A stretch of DNA of 46,633 nucleotides from positions 1 through 46,633 of the forward strand of contig JABGRK010000015.1 in assembly GCA_018648325.1 (NCBI GenBank), given 5' to 3'. The notes beneath the pieces are model-generated. The model was given only the letters and a program-made list of their open reading frames with translations, had not been told where the DNA came from and did no database searches. Shown piece by piece: positions 6,430 to 14,896 of the stretch (positions are counted from its first letter, which is position 1; each line of letters opens with the position of its first letter). The translations under genes were made by a program, and so were the position numbers. Source of the stretch: Chloroflexota bacterium (GTDB lineage: Bacteria; Chloroflexota; Dehalococcoidia; JABGRK01).

Positions 6430-7866
6430 TTAATCGATCTTTTCTACTTTGAGCAGGTTGGTGGAGCCGACTTCGCCGATGGGGATGCCGCCGGTAATTA
6501 CGATGCGGTCGCCCTTTTTTGCCAGACCCAGCTCTTTAGTGGTTTTCTGTCCTAAAGAGAACAATTGGTCGACGCCAGACATTCCATCGGTTTTGATGGT
6601 TTGAACGCCCCAGTAGATCATCAGCCTTCGCAGTGCGCTTTCGCTGGGTGTGAGCGCCAGAATGGGCATTTTGGGCCTGTATTTAGACACACGGCCGGCG
6701 GTGCTGCCGGACTGGGTGTAGGCGACGATTGCCTTGGCATTAAGCGTGTGAGCTGTATAACAGGCGTTGTAGCTGATAAGCTCGCTTGTTTCTTTTTTGG
6801 GCCAACTGCCTCTCTCAGTAAGCATTTTCTGGTATGGCAGTTTCTTTTCGGTTTGAACCGCTATCTTGGCCATCATTTTTACCGCCTGAACGGGGTGGCT
6901 ACCGATGGCTGTTTCTGCCGAGAGCATGGTGGCATCGGTGCCGTCGAATATGGCGTTGGCCACGTCGGTTGTTTCAGCACGTGTGGGACGTGATGCGTGT
7001 ATCATCGATTCCAGCATTTCAGTTGCGGTGATGACCGGTATGCCCAGAAGGTTGCACTTACTGATCATGTCCTTCTGCGCAAGCGGTACCATTTCCAGCG
7101 GTATTTCCACACCCAGGTCGCCGCGTGCCACCATAATTCCGTCACTTTGCTTTAGTATCGAATCAAGGTTTTTAATGGCTTGTGCGCGTTCGATCTTTAT
7201 GATAAGTGGTATATCTGCATGATCCACTCCGAGCAGCGCACGTACGCTTGTAATTTCTGCAGCGATTGAAATATAGGAGAGCGCCAGAAAGTCGGGTTGC
7301 TGCTTTAAGGAGAAGTTGATGTTGTTTTTGATATTGTCATCAATGAATGCACCTGTAGCAGACATTCCAAACGCAACAAATCCTGCGCCTGATCTGATAC
7401 TTCCGCCTCTTATTATCTGGCACAGCACATCGTCGCCATCTTTTTTTGAAGCTTTTAGTTCCAGCGCGCCGTCAGCAAGCAGGATTTTAGTACCTGTTTT
7501 AAGATCGGTGATAGGATATGGCAGCTTTACTGGCAGCAATTCTTGATTGCCCAACGGTTGTGTTTGGCTAAGCCGTACGATACTGCCCTTTTTTAGCGTG
7601 ACTTTGCCGCCTTCCAGTATGCCGAGTCTGAATTTGGGGCCGGGCAAGTCCATGAGTATGGCAACGTTTCTTTTGAGTCGTTTGGCAACTTTTCTGACTG
7701 TGTTTATATTTTTTGTGTGCTGGTCCTGTGTGCCGTGCGATAGATTGATTCTGGCGATATCCATGCCCGCCCTGATCAGTTTATCGATAGTAGCTGCGTT
7801 CTGGCTTGCCGGGCCCAGAGTACATACGATTTTTGTTCGACGCTGGTATAATTTGCTCTGGCTCAT
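6430..7866 (-). CDS. pyk: Pyruvate kinase
   Basis: A 478-residue glycolytic enzyme that transfers phosphate from phosphoenolpyruvate to ADP. Typical segments appear in order: TKIVCTLGPAS, ARINLSHG, MDLPGPKFRLG, the B-domain, IIKIERAQAI with the catalytic Lys, MVARGDLGVEIP, ITATEMLESM, PTRAETTDVANAIFDGTDATMLSAETA, and a C-terminal domain with the AYTQSGSTA phosphate-binding loop. The motif DLPGPKFR replaces the more common DTKGPEIR, and ALSYISIAAEI lacks the Arg usually found in ALSFVRSAEDV. The start has no strong ribosome-binding site. It is divergent from the DRE-TIM condensing enzyme, so pyruvate supply and a condensing step share one control region. Confidence 0.93.
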   Translation of the reverse strand: MSQSKLYQRRTKIVCTLGPASQNAATIDKLIRAGMDIARINLSHGTQDQHTKNINTVRKVAKRLKRNVAILMDLPGPKFRLGILEGGKVTLKKGSIVRLSQTQPLGNQELLPVKLPYPITDLKTGTKILLADGALELKASKKDGDDVLCQIIRGGSIRSGAGFVAFGMSATGAFIDDNIKNNINFSLKQQPDFLALSYISIAAEITSVRALLGVDHADIPLIIKIERAQAIKNLDSILKQSDGIMVARGDLGVEIPLEMVPLAQKDMISKCNLLGIPVITATEMLESMIHASRPTRAETTDVANAIFDGTDATMLSAETAIGSHPVQAVKMMAKIAVQTEKKLPYQKMLTERGSWPKKETSELISYNACYTAHTLNAKAIVAYTQSGSTAGRVSKYRPKMPILALTPSESALRRLMIYWGVQTIKTDGMSGVDQLFSLGQKTTKELGLAKKGDRIVITGGIPIGEVGSTNLLKVEKID

Positions 7867-7922
7867 TTTTTATTTAGCTTCTTTCCATTGGTGTATTTGC
7901 TTGCATGTGTTTTCTTGTTTTT

Positions 7923-7952
7923 TAGACAAATATTGTTAAGATAGGATATAAT
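7923..7952 (+). promoter_or_regulatory. Promoter of the DRE-TIM condensing enzyme
   Basis: TAGACA (7923-7928), 18 bp spacer, consensus -10 TATAAT (7947-7952), about 165 bp upstream of the ATG at 8118. The long leader has no recognised riboswitch. Confidence 0.6.
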
Positions 7953-8117
7953 ATATGTATAGGGCAGCAAATGCCCTGTTTAGAAATATACCATATTTGC
8001 CGTGCGACCCACTAGGTTTGCGTTATAACGACAAACCCCGTTTCTAAAGTTATTTTTTAAGTTTTTATGATTGTATTTCTGACGCTAGTAATAGCTGGCA
8101 GTGTAAAGGAGAGAAAA

Positions 8118-9359
8118 ATGCCAAAGATATATTTAGTTGATGTGACCAACCGAGATGGTGTACAGACAGCGCGCCTGGGTCTGTCCAAGCTGGAAAAAAC
8201 ACTGGTGAACATGTATCTCAACGATATGGGTGTTTACCAGAGCGAGTTTGGTTTTCCCACTACCAGGCATGAGTCCAATTACCTTCAGGCCAATCTGGAA
8301 CTGGCCGAAAAGGGTGTGATTAACTCACTTAGGCTGGAGGGATGGATACGCGCCACGGTAGGCGATGTGGATGAGGCTTTCAGGCTGGTTCCAAATCTGA
8401 AACATTTGAATCTTTCTATATCTACATCTAATCAGATGATAGAGGGAAAGTTTCAGGGCAGGAAAGATAAGAAAGATATTATTGCCGATATGACACGAGC
8501 TGTTGATCACGCCAAGGAACTTGGCGCGGCGAGCATAGGCGTTAACTCCGAGGATGCCTCAAGGTCTGATCTGGATTATTTGATTGAGTTTGGTAATGCC
8601 GCAAAAGAACATGGTGCCGAGAGGTTTAGATATTGCGATACGCTGGGTTATGATAATCCTTTTACAATCTATGATACGGCTAAAAGGCTTGCAAAAGAGA
8701 TTGGCATTGGTATTGAGATACATTGTCATGGAGATTTGGGTATGGCGGTTGCCAACTCAATTGCCGGGGCCGCCGGCGCGGTTGACGGTGGACAGGATGC
8801 CTTTATAAATACAACGGTAAACGGCATAGGCGAAAGGGCGGGGAATGCCGATCTGGTAGCGGTGATTCTGGCAATAACAAAATCCAAAGGTTTTGCTGAT
8901 AAATACCAGCTTGGTGGTAATGTTAGTCTGTCCAAGGCATGGAAGATAGCAAAGTTTGCTGCTTATGCCTTTGGCATTCCCATTCCCATAAACCAGCCGG
9001 GCGTTGGCGCCAATGCCTTTGCCCATGAATCCGGCATACATGCCGATGGTGTGCTCAAAGACCCGGAGAACTATGAGCTTTATGGCTATGAGGAACTGGG
9101 ACTGGGAGAGCCGGTGCTGGTGGAAACCGGCAGGCAGATTTGTACGGGTGAGTACAGCGGCATTTCCGGATTCAGACATGTAATGAGCCAGCTAGGTGGA
9201 GAAGAAGTGACCTTTGCCAATGATGATGAGGCGCGCAGGGTACTTGAGCTGGTAAGATACGCCAACGTTGAGTCGCAGCATCCGCTGGTTGAGGATGAGC
9301 TTTTATTCATTGCCAAGTACCCGGATATAACCACGAAGCTGCTGACGTTCAATCCATAG
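8118..9359 (+). CDS. Homocitrate synthase-like DRE-TIM condensing enzyme (possible Re-citrate synthase)
   Basis: A 413-residue member of the isopropylmalate/homocitrate/Re-citrate synthase family, which condense acetyl-CoA with an oxoacid. Seen are TNRDGVQ near the N-terminus (family RDG motif), the metal-binding HCHGDLGMAVANS (family HxHND, here with Gly for Asn), NGIGERAGNADL, and the C-terminal HESGIHADGVLKDP signature. The start is ATG at 8118 because AAAGGAGAG lies just upstream; the open frame extends 51 bp further without support. Dehalococcoides uses a Re-citrate synthase from this family that had been annotated as homocitrate or isopropylmalate synthase, so citrate formation is a serious alternative to lysine or cofactor biosynthesis. 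Neighbours do not decide between them; pyk is divergent. Confidence 0.85.
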   Translation: MPKIYLVDVTNRDGVQTARLGLSKLEKTLVNMYLNDMGVYQSEFGFPTTRHESNYLQANLELAEKGVINSLRLEGWIRATVGDVDEAFRLVPNLKHLNLSISTSNQMIEGKFQGRKDKKDIIADMTRAVDHAKELGAASIGVNSEDASRSDLDYLIEFGNAAKEHGAERFRYCDTLGYDNPFTIYDTAKRLAKEIGIGIEIHCHGDLGMAVANSIAGAAGAVDGGQDAFINTTVNGIGERAGNADLVAVILAITKSKGFADKYQLGGNVSLSKAWKIAKFAAYAFGIPIPINQPGVGANAFAHESGIHADGVLKDPENYELYGYEELGLGEPVLVETGRQICTGEYSGISGFRHVMSQLGGEEVTFANDDEARRVLELVRYANVESQHPLVEDELLFIAKYPDITTKLLTFNP

Positions 9360-9396
9360 TAAACGCACATTGGTGCCGTAACGCATTGTTTAAAAA

Positions 9397-9436
9397 AACC
9401 ACGCTGGATTTTACTTTTTCAGCGTGGTTCTTTTTT
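9397..9436. terminator. Bidirectional terminator between convergent genes
   Basis: Perfect 10 bp stem AACCACGCTG / CAGCGTGGTT with T-run on the right and A-run on the left, serving both the condensing-enzyme gene (plus) and the DUF502-like gene (minus). Confidence 0.9.
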
Positions 9437-9450
9437 ATGGCTTTGTTTGC

Positions 9451-10095
9451 TTATTCAACATTTGCCAGGGGATTGTCTTCTTCGTAGAGGCACTCGTCGA
9501 CCTCCATGTCCGGTTCCTCAATTATGGCAGGCGCGTTTCTGCCGAACGAGGTGGTAATACTGTATACCTGAGCAAAGGAAAGATTTAGGGGAATAACATT
9601 TTCTTTTTTGGCGAAGATAACGGGCAAACCGCTCCAAGGTACGGGTGAGGAGGGGCTGTATAAAATATACATATCTACTATGTCGCCGCACCTGTCCCTA
9701 AACTTTCTTTTTCCGGCGATGGCGGCTAGGTAATAGCTTCCGTCTGTAAACTTGACCAGAGCACCCGGTTTTTCATTTATGGAGACGTGTGCCCTGCTAC
9801 TGCTGCCTTTTAGCATTTGGATAAGTGATACTGTTTTAAAAGCCTTTCTCAAGAAAGCAAGAATTTTTGGGCGGGTGAAAATGAATCCGATAATAAATAC
9901 AATTATCAGGGTGAAACCGATAGCAGTAAAATATGACTGATATATATTAACGCTGGCTATATCGTCCGTCTGAAATACGTATTTTATTACGGGTGTCCAG
10001 GCGGTGCGCAGCAGGCCCAGAAATAGATAGACAATGTAAACGATGATGCCTACGGAAAATACTATAAGCCCGCCTTTGATAAAGATATCCTTCAC
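9451..10095 (-). CDS. DUF502-like membrane protein
   Basis: A 214-residue protein with two membrane helices (about residues 8-30 and 55-75) followed by a cytoplasmic or soluble domain of about 130 residues. The layout (FIKGGLIVF... first helix, second helix ending in FTRPKILAFLRKAF, then a beta-rich domain beginning near ALVKFTDGSYYLAAI) resembles the DUF502 family, whose function is unknown. The C-terminal 25 residues are strongly acidic. It converges on the condensing enzyme gene with a shared terminator. There is no operon partner closer than the Fe-S protein gene 119 bp upstream on the same strand. Confidence 0.6.
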   Translation of the reverse strand: MKDIFIKGGLIVFSVGIIVYIVYLFLGLLRTAWTPVIKYVFQTDDIASVNIYQSYFTAIGFTLIIVFIIGFIFTRPKILAFLRKAFKTVSLIQMLKGSSSRAHVSINEKPGALVKFTDGSYYLAAIAGKRKFRDRCGDIVDMYILYSPSSPVPWSGLPVIFAKKENVIPLNLSFAQVYSITTSFGRNAPAIIEEPDMEVDECLYEEDNPLANVE

Positions 10096-10214
10096 ATTGA
10101 TTCTCCTATTCTAGCCATTTGGGAACGTTACAGTAATTGTGCAGAGAGTACCAATAAATATAAGCAGTTTTGCGCCTTTTTACAAGCCATGTATGATTAG
10201 CCATCGCTTAGGAT

Positions 10215-10757
10215 TTAGACAGATAGCAAAGTCAGCAGTTCTCGCTTACTTCTGGAGTACTCTTCCCTGTCTAAATCCGGGCAATTGCTCGCTTCCGAGT
10301 GGCCGTTTATCAGGGCGCTGGCAAATGCCATGCACGTGGGCAGTCCACAATCACCGCAATTTGTACGGGGCAGCAGCTTGTAGACGCTAAGCGTTGGTGG
10401 TTTGGCTTTTCTGCCTGTATATTTAGGTTCTATATTGCTGTGTCTGCGCCAGATATCATTTATAGCGCTTACAATGATGTCTGTTTTTTGTTGCGCTTCT
10501 TCACGGTTATGGATCATGGCGATGGTTATCAGGCTGGGGGTCATTGAGCAGAAAATATCGCCGTGTTTGAAGGACAGAAACTTGGCGTCATGCAAATAGT
10601 CGATGCACTCTACCCCAGCGTTTATATAAGGAAATGCATGGCTAATGTCGTTGAGCGGGGTGAGTTCTATTTTATACTCGCACGAGCCGGGTTCGCATCC
10701 CATCTCCACCAGTGCCATTTTATAGTCATCAATTAGCATTTCATCTGAGTTGTTCAT
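10215..10757 (-). CDS. Fe-S cluster protein with corrinoid-protein-like 4Fe-4S domain
   Basis: A 180-residue protein. The N-terminal ~115 residues are unrecognised, with scattered Cys (C21, C26, C51, C70). The C-terminal part (about 124-165) has the four-Cys pattern CxxCx4Cx16C at C134, C137, C142 and C159 within TNCGDCGLPTCMAFASALI. This is the small Fe-S domain found at the N-terminus of the corrinoid iron-sulfur protein gamma subunit and in several electron-transfer proteins. It probably binds one 4Fe-4S cluster and acts in redox or corrinoid chemistry; the partner is not visible here. It stands alone, divergent from the caspase-like gene. Confidence 0.8.
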   Translation of the reverse strand: MNNSDEMLIDDYKMALVEMGCEPGSCEYKIELTPLNDISHAFPYINAGVECIDYLHDAKFLSFKHGDIFCSMTPSLITIAMIHNREEAQQKTDIIVSAINDIWRRHSNIEPKYTGRKAKPPTLSVYKLLPRTNCGDCGLPTCMAFASALINGHSEASNCPDLDREEYSRSKRELLTLLSV

Positions 10758-10872
10758 TCCATCCGCCTGCCTATTTTAAGAAGTATCATACTATTTTAAC
10801 CTGTCTGTGCAACTTTTGCTCAGTCGCTGGGCAAGATTTGAGTAATTGTGATGTTAGCAGGAGTGGTGTTTC

Positions 10873-10902
10873 TTGACAAAGCTTGCAATATCTATCATGA
10901 TA
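10873..10902 (+). promoter_or_regulatory. Promoter and palindrome upstream of the caspase-like gene
   Basis: TTGACA (10873-10878), 17 bp spacer, weak -10 CATGAT (10896-10901). The -10 is overlapped by a perfect 10 bp palindrome, TATCATGATA (10893-10902), that could be a regulator site. The -35 context TTGACAnAGCTTGC is shared with the fatty-acid operon promoter. Confidence 0.5.
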
Positions 10903-10965
10903 TCGATTATGAATAATATGTAATATTATTGGGAAAAACAAAAATTTTAAAGGAGGAGATTCCAG

Positions 10966-11787
10966 GTGAAAAAGGCATTAGCAATTTTTATTTTATTTGC
11001 ACTAATTATACCAATGGTGGTGCCTGTTGTGGCTATGGCTAAGGGCAATGATACAGGGAACAACAAGTATGCCGTGGTTATAGGCATAGCCAATTATCCG
11101 GGCAAGGCGAACGACCTGTGGCATGCGGACGAGGGAGCCAGAGAGATGGCAAAGGCCCTTGTTAATGAATATGGTTTTGCCAGGGATAACATAAAGTTAC
11201 TGCTTAATGGTGATGCGACTCTTGAGGGCATCGGAGCGGCAATCGCCTGGCTGGAGTACATGGAAAATTCTGATTCTACTGTCGTGTTCTATTTTTCCGG
11301 TCATAGCTTTCAGATTCCTGACGAGGGGTATCCTGAACTGGGGATAGGGCCACTGGATTCGGACACCGAGGCTGATGGTTATGACGAGGGTATTGGCAGT
11401 TACGATGGCTATCCTATAGTTGACAGTTTGCTCGGTGCAGCTTTCTCTACATTTGAGAGCCAGAAGATGACCATAATACTGGATGGCTGCAATACCGGCG
11501 GTATGCTGGATGAGGGTGAGCTTGTTGCTGACGGCAGAGTGGTTTGCACGGCCGCCGGTGCGGATCAGCTGGCGTGGGATTCTCCCAATAACGGCAGCAC
11601 TGTATTTAGTTATGCTTTTGCAGACCAGGCTATTTTAAAGGGAAAGGCAGACGGTCTTTTGGGGCAGTATGGCGACGGTGTATCCATGGAAGAGGCACTG
11701 GCGTATGCCTATTACTATGTTACTGCGGCCATACCTAACAGCGAGCCGCAAATATACGATGGATACGCCGGGGAGCTTGTTCTGTAA
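10966..11787 (+). CDS. Secreted caspase-like (C14 family) peptidase
   Basis: A 273-residue protein with a Sec-type signal peptide (basic start, hydrophobic residues 5-24, likely cleavage after AMA). The rest is a single caspase/metacaspase p20-like domain: KYAVVIGIANYPG opening strand, VVFYFSGHS with catalytic His H113, and MTIILDGCNTGG with catalytic Cys C175. Family members cleave after basic or acidic residues. An acidic stretch rich in Asp/Glu/Gly (residues 119-148) might bind calcium, as in metacaspases. Start is GTG with AAGGAGGAG upstream. It is a single-gene unit with its own promoter and terminator. No substrate or partner domain is fused, so its role outside the membrane is open. 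Confidence 0.9.
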   Translation: MKKALAIFILFALIIPMVVPVVAMAKGNDTGNNKYAVVIGIANYPGKANDLWHADEGAREMAKALVNEYGFARDNIKLLLNGDATLEGIGAAIAWLEYMENSDSTVVFYFSGHSFQIPDEGYPELGIGPLDSDTEADGYDEGIGSYDGYPIVDSLLGAAFSTFESQKMTIILDGCNTGGMLDEGELVADGRVVCTAAGADQLAWDSPNNGSTVFSYAFADQAILKGKADGLLGQYGDGVSMEEALAYAYYYVTAAIPNSEPQIYDGYAGELVL

Positions 11788-11810
11788 ACATCGATCACGT
11801 TAGTTTTTAA

Positions 11811-11846
11811 AAAGGCGGTCTTAAAAAAAGGGCCGCCTTTCTTTTT
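11811..11846 (+). terminator. Terminator after the caspase-like gene
   Basis: Stem AAAGGCGG / CCGCCTTT followed by C and five T. Confidence 0.85.
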
Positions 11847-11864
11847 GTTAACGAGCCTTCGTTA

Positions 11865-11893
11865 TTGACATAGCTTGCTTTGGCCAGTATTAT
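11865..11893 (+). promoter_or_regulatory. Promoter of the fatty-acid operon
   Basis: Consensus -35 TTGACA (11865-11870), 17 bp spacer, -10 TATTAT (11888-11893), 57 bp before the first MaoC-like gene. Confidence 0.8.
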
Positions 11894-11950
11894 AGTTGGC
11901 ATATATAGAATGGCTATGTATTTTAGGGTAAATTGGTTCGAATTTAGCAT

Positions 11951-12373
11951 ATGTCGGATAAGCGTATGATTGATTATTATGAACTTGAACCGGGATATGA
12001 GTTTCCTTCCAGCAATTTCACTCTGACTTCCTTAGCGGTGGATGCATATGTAGAAGCGACGAGTGATAGCGCTGCTTTCTATCGCGAATCTGGCCTTGTC
12101 CCTCCCATGGCTGCAGCGGCTCTTGCTATGGCAGCGCAGTCTGAAAACCTATCTTTTCCTGATGGTGCTATTCATGTATCGCAACAGGTGCAGTTTTGTG
12201 GGCAGGTCAGCGTTGGGGAGGCGATTGTCTGTACATCCAAGATACTTTCGCAGCGCAAACGTGGTAAATTTCACATGCTTGCTATTGGCATGGAAGCGGT
12301 TTGTGCCGATAATCGGATTGTATTTAAAGGGAGTACCAGTTTTATATTACCTGCTGGTCAGGAGGCTGGTTAA
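11951..12373 (+). CDS. MaoC-like hot-dog protein, non-catalytic half
   Basis: A 140-residue protein resembling the N-terminal (FAS1-like dehydratase) half of MaoC-type hydratases. It lacks the Asp-x4-His catalytic pair; the equivalent region reads ATSDSAAFY. It is followed after one base by a second hot-dog gene that has the catalytic residues, so the two probably form a heteromeric 3-hydroxyacyl dehydratase or hydratase in which this subunit shapes the acyl pocket. It opens the fatty-acid operon, which contains no FabZ or FabA. The ATG at 11951 has no clear ribosome-binding site, although the promoter is well placed. Confidence 0.75.
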   Translation: MSDKRMIDYYELEPGYEFPSSNFTLTSLAVDAYVEATSDSAAFYRESGLVPPMAAAALAMAAQSENLSFPDGAIHVSQQVQFCGQVSVGEAIVCTSKILSQRKRGKFHMLAIGMEAVCADNRIVFKGSTSFILPAGQEAG

Positions 12374-12374
12374 T

Positions 12375-12821
12375 ATGGCTGGCTTTGGTCTTATATCCGT
12401 TGAACTTGATGAGGGGGTGGAGTTACCTCCTTTACAGATAGTTGTTATGCAGGCCAACATCAATAAATACGCCGATGCAAGTGGTGATCATAATCCCATC
12501 CATATAGATCAAGAGTTTGCTTCCAAGACCCCTGCTAAAGGGACGATCGCCCACGGTATGCTGGTCCTGGCTTATATATCGCAGGTGTTAACAAGTGCAT
12601 TCGGGGTTAGCTGGGTTAGTGCAGGGAAAATTGATGTGAGGTTTAAAACACCGGCGCGACCGGGAGACACTCTATCAATAAGCGGCAAGATCATCCGAAT
12701 CGAAAACAGCGATGGTCGAAAGATCGTTCATTGTGATATTACATGCACTAATCAGGGGGATGAAGTGGTAGTACTGGGAAATGTGGAGGTGAAAATAGGT
12801 GACAATCAGGATTGCAGTTGA
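12375..12821 (+). CDS. MaoC-like dehydratase/hydratase, catalytic half
   Basis: A 148-residue hot-dog protein of the R-hydratase/MaoC type. The catalytic motif is YADASGDHNPIHID, with D38 and H43 in the family D-x4-H spacing, followed by AHGML. It would interconvert 3-hydroxyacyl and trans-2-enoyl thioesters. The start ATG at 12375 follows GGAGG at 12361; the frame is open much further upstream but that overlaps the preceding gene. It overlaps plsX by 23 bp. In an operon with fabF, fabG and fabL but no fabZ, it most likely supplies the dehydration step of fatty-acid elongation; an acyl-CoA substrate is the alternative. Confidence 0.85.
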   Translation: MAGFGLISVELDEGVELPPLQIVVMQANINKYADASGDHNPIHIDQEFASKTPAKGTIAHGMLVLAYISQVLTSAFGVSWVSAGKIDVRFKTPARPGDTLSISGKIIRIENSDGRKIVHCDITCTNQGDEVVVLGNVEVKIGDNQDCS

Positions 12822-13815
12822 CGGTATGGGCGGCGATAACGCTCCCGGCGACATAGTAAAAGGGACTGTGGATGGTGCCAGACGTTATGGGGTCGACATT
12901 GTTCTTGTCGGACCGCAAAACGTTATGCAGCGGGAACTGGCCAAGCATGACACGTCGGGTCTTAAAATCGACATCGTGCATACCGATGAGTATTTAGTCG
13001 AAGGAGAGCATCCTGCATATGCCCTGCGCAAAAAACGCAAGGCATCAATCGTAGTTGCCACCAAGCTGGTAAAGAGTGGCGACGCCGATGCCGTGGCAAG
13101 CGCCGGACCCACGGGTGGCGTGGTGGCATCTGCGCTGCAATTTTTGGGCGCTGTAGAGGGTATATCACGGCCAGTTGTTGGCGGTGCGTTTCTGGGTTTT
13201 ACGCCGAACATGCTGATGATGGACATGGGTGGCAACGTTGACTGCAAACCACACCAGTTTCTTGACTTTGCCATCGTGGGGACGGTTTATGCCAGAAAGA
13301 TGCTGGGAATCGAGAACCCAACTGTGGCTCTTTTGAGCATTGGTGCCGAGGAGGGTAAAGGCAATGCGGTGGTTCAGGAGAGCTATCCTATTTTTAAAAA
13401 GAGCGGACTTAATTTCATAGGGCAGGTGGAGGGATACGATATCCCACTGGGCAAAGCCAACGTTATAATATGTGATGGATTTGTGGGCAATATTATAGTA
13501 AAATTCGGTGAATCGCTGGGCAAGCTGATCGCTGGTTATCTGGAAAACAAACTTAAGGGGAAACTGCCGGACGCAGATATCAAGGAGATAACGGATTACA
13601 TGGTGCATGCCACTAACGCTGCCGATGTGCGTGGAGGAGGTCCCCTTTGGGCCATAGACGGTGTTGCCTGTGTGGCGCATGGGCGCGCAATAGCTACAGA
13701 GTTTGCCCTGGTAATCGAACAGGCCAAGATTGCCGTTGAAAAAGACATAGTTGGCTCGCTGAAAAGCGAACTGATTGAGGTAAGAAGTAAAATCGGAGAC
13801 GAAGTATATAAGTAA
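12799..13815 (+). CDS. plsX: Phosphate acyltransferase PlsX
   Basis: A 338-residue enzyme that makes acyl-phosphate from acyl-ACP, the first step of the PlsX/PlsY route to phosphatidic acid. The N-terminal signature IAVDGMGGDNAPGDIVKG, the ASAGPTGGVV loop and the C-terminal GPLWAIDGVACVAHGRA region all fit the family at its usual length. It starts at GTG with GGAGGTG upstream, inside the end of the MaoC gene, so the two are translationally coupled. acpP follows 40 bp later. Its place between the dehydratase pair and acpP is a typical fatty-acid/phospholipid cluster layout. Confidence 0.93.
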   Translation: MTIRIAVDGMGGDNAPGDIVKGTVDGARRYGVDIVLVGPQNVMQRELAKHDTSGLKIDIVHTDEYLVEGEHPAYALRKKRKASIVVATKLVKSGDADAVASAGPTGGVVASALQFLGAVEGISRPVVGGAFLGFTPNMLMMDMGGNVDCKPHQFLDFAIVGTVYARKMLGIENPTVALLSIGAEEGKGNAVVQESYPIFKKSGLNFIGQVEGYDIPLGKANVIICDGFVGNIIVKFGESLGKLIAGYLENKLKGKLPDADIKEITDYMVHATNAADVRGGGPLWAIDGVACVAHGRAIATEFALVIEQAKIAVEKDIVGSLKSELIEVRSKIGDEVYK

Positions 13816-13855
13816 TTTGTCTTTTTGAATAATCAACGTTTTAAAGGAGTATTAA

Positions 13856-14098
13856 ATGTCGGTAGAAGAAGTAGTAAAAGAGATCGTAACACGCGTAGTG
13901 AGGCGTCCGGCAGCAGAGTTTGCAGGCCAGACAACATTTAAGGATATGGGGGCTGATTCACTGGATATCGTTCAGATACTAAGCGCCATAGAGGATAAGT
14001 ATGATATTGAGCTTGATGATGAGGATATGGTGGATGTAAAAGATATGGCTGGATTTGTGGCCTACATAGAGCGTAAAATAAGCGAAAACGGCAACTAA
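13856..14098 (+). CDS. acpP: Acyl carrier protein
   Basis: An 80-residue acidic helical protein. The phosphopantetheine attachment Ser is S35 in MGADSLDIVQ. Helix II continues with LSAIEDKYDIELDDEDM, the usual interface for fatty-acid enzymes. A strong ribosome-binding site (AAAGGAG) precedes the ATG. It lies between plsX and fabL, with 14 bp to the next gene, and carries the growing acyl chain for the FabF, FabG, MaoC and FabL steps. Confidence 0.95.
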   Translation: MSVEEVVKEIVTRVVRRPAAEFAGQTTFKDMGADSLDIVQILSAIEDKYDIELDDEDMVDVKDMAGFVAYIERKISENGN

Positions 14099-14112
14099 CG
14101 GAGAGTAAAGCT

Positions 14113-14883
14113 ATGTCATTTAAAGGTAAAGTCGCTCTTGTTACAGGCGGTTCGCGAGGTGTTGGTAAGGCTATAAGCGCCAAACTGGCTGATGGGGGCG
14201 CCGACGTAATAATCAATTACTTTCGTAAAAAGAGCACGGCGCAGGAGACGGCTCGCGAGATTGAGAAAAAGGGCGTGCGCGTGCACCTGATAAAGGCCAA
14301 CTTGGCCGAGGCTGATAAAATTGACGGAATGTTTGTTGAAATCGAAAAAGAGTTTGGTCGTTTGGACATTTTGATAAACAATGCCGCATCCGGGGTGGCC
14401 AGACCGGCGCTGGAACTTGACGACCGCGGCTGGGACTGGACCATGAATGTTAATGCCAAGGCGGTTCTGCTTTGCTCGCAGCATGCCGTAAAGCTGATGA
14501 AAGACGGTGGCAAGATAGTTAATATCTCGAGCCTGGGATCGCGCATGGTGATGCCGGTTTACACTGCTGTGGGTGTTTCCAAGGCAGCGCTTGAGGCGCT
14601 GACCCGCTATCTGGCCATTGAATTTGCTCCGCTTGGGATATGCGTAAACGGTATCAGCGCATCCGCAGTGTTAACCGAGGCGCTCAAGATATATGCCGAG
14701 GCCCAGGGACTGGGTGATTCCGTATATCAGAGTACGCCTGCAGGCCGCATGGTGGCTCCCGAGGACATTGCCGATGTGGTTGCTTTTTTATGCAGCCAGC
14801 AGTCGTACATGATAAGGGGCCAGATAATAATTATTGACGGTGGTTACTCTGTATCACCATCGCACACTAACAACGCTAAATAA
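14113..14883 (+). CDS. fabL: Enoyl-ACP reductase III, FabL type
   Basis: A 256-residue short-chain dehydrogenase/reductase. Several stretches closely match Bacillus FabL: VTGGSRGVGKA for NADPH, RLDILINNAASGV, WDWTMNVNAKA, YTAVGVSKAALEALTRYLA (catalytic Y-x6-K), and TPAGRMV with MIRGQIIIIDGG near the end. FabL reduces trans-2-enoyl-ACP with NADPH and is insensitive to triclosan. The double Ala after NN and the Y-x6-K spacing separate it from ordinary FabG ketoreductases; a real fabG is present further down. It supplies the last reduction in the elongation cycle, as no fabI is visible. Confidence 0.85.
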   Translation: MSFKGKVALVTGGSRGVGKAISAKLADGGADVIINYFRKKSTAQETAREIEKKGVRVHLIKANLAEADKIDGMFVEIEKEFGRLDILINNAASGVARPALELDDRGWDWTMNVNAKAVLLCSQHAVKLMKDGGKIVNISSLGSRMVMPVYTAVGVSKAALEALTRYLAIEFAPLGICVNGISASAVLTEALKIYAEAQGLGDSVYQSTPAGRMVAPEDIADVVAFLCSQQSYMIRGQIIIIDGGYSVSPSHTNNAK

Positions 14884-14896
14884 GCAGGGAGACATT

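Noticed and set aside
12063-12374. Long upstream extension of the MaoC catalytic gene frame
   Set aside because: It overlaps the preceding MaoC-like gene in another frame and lacks a ribosome-binding site; ATG at 12375 with GGAGG is clear.
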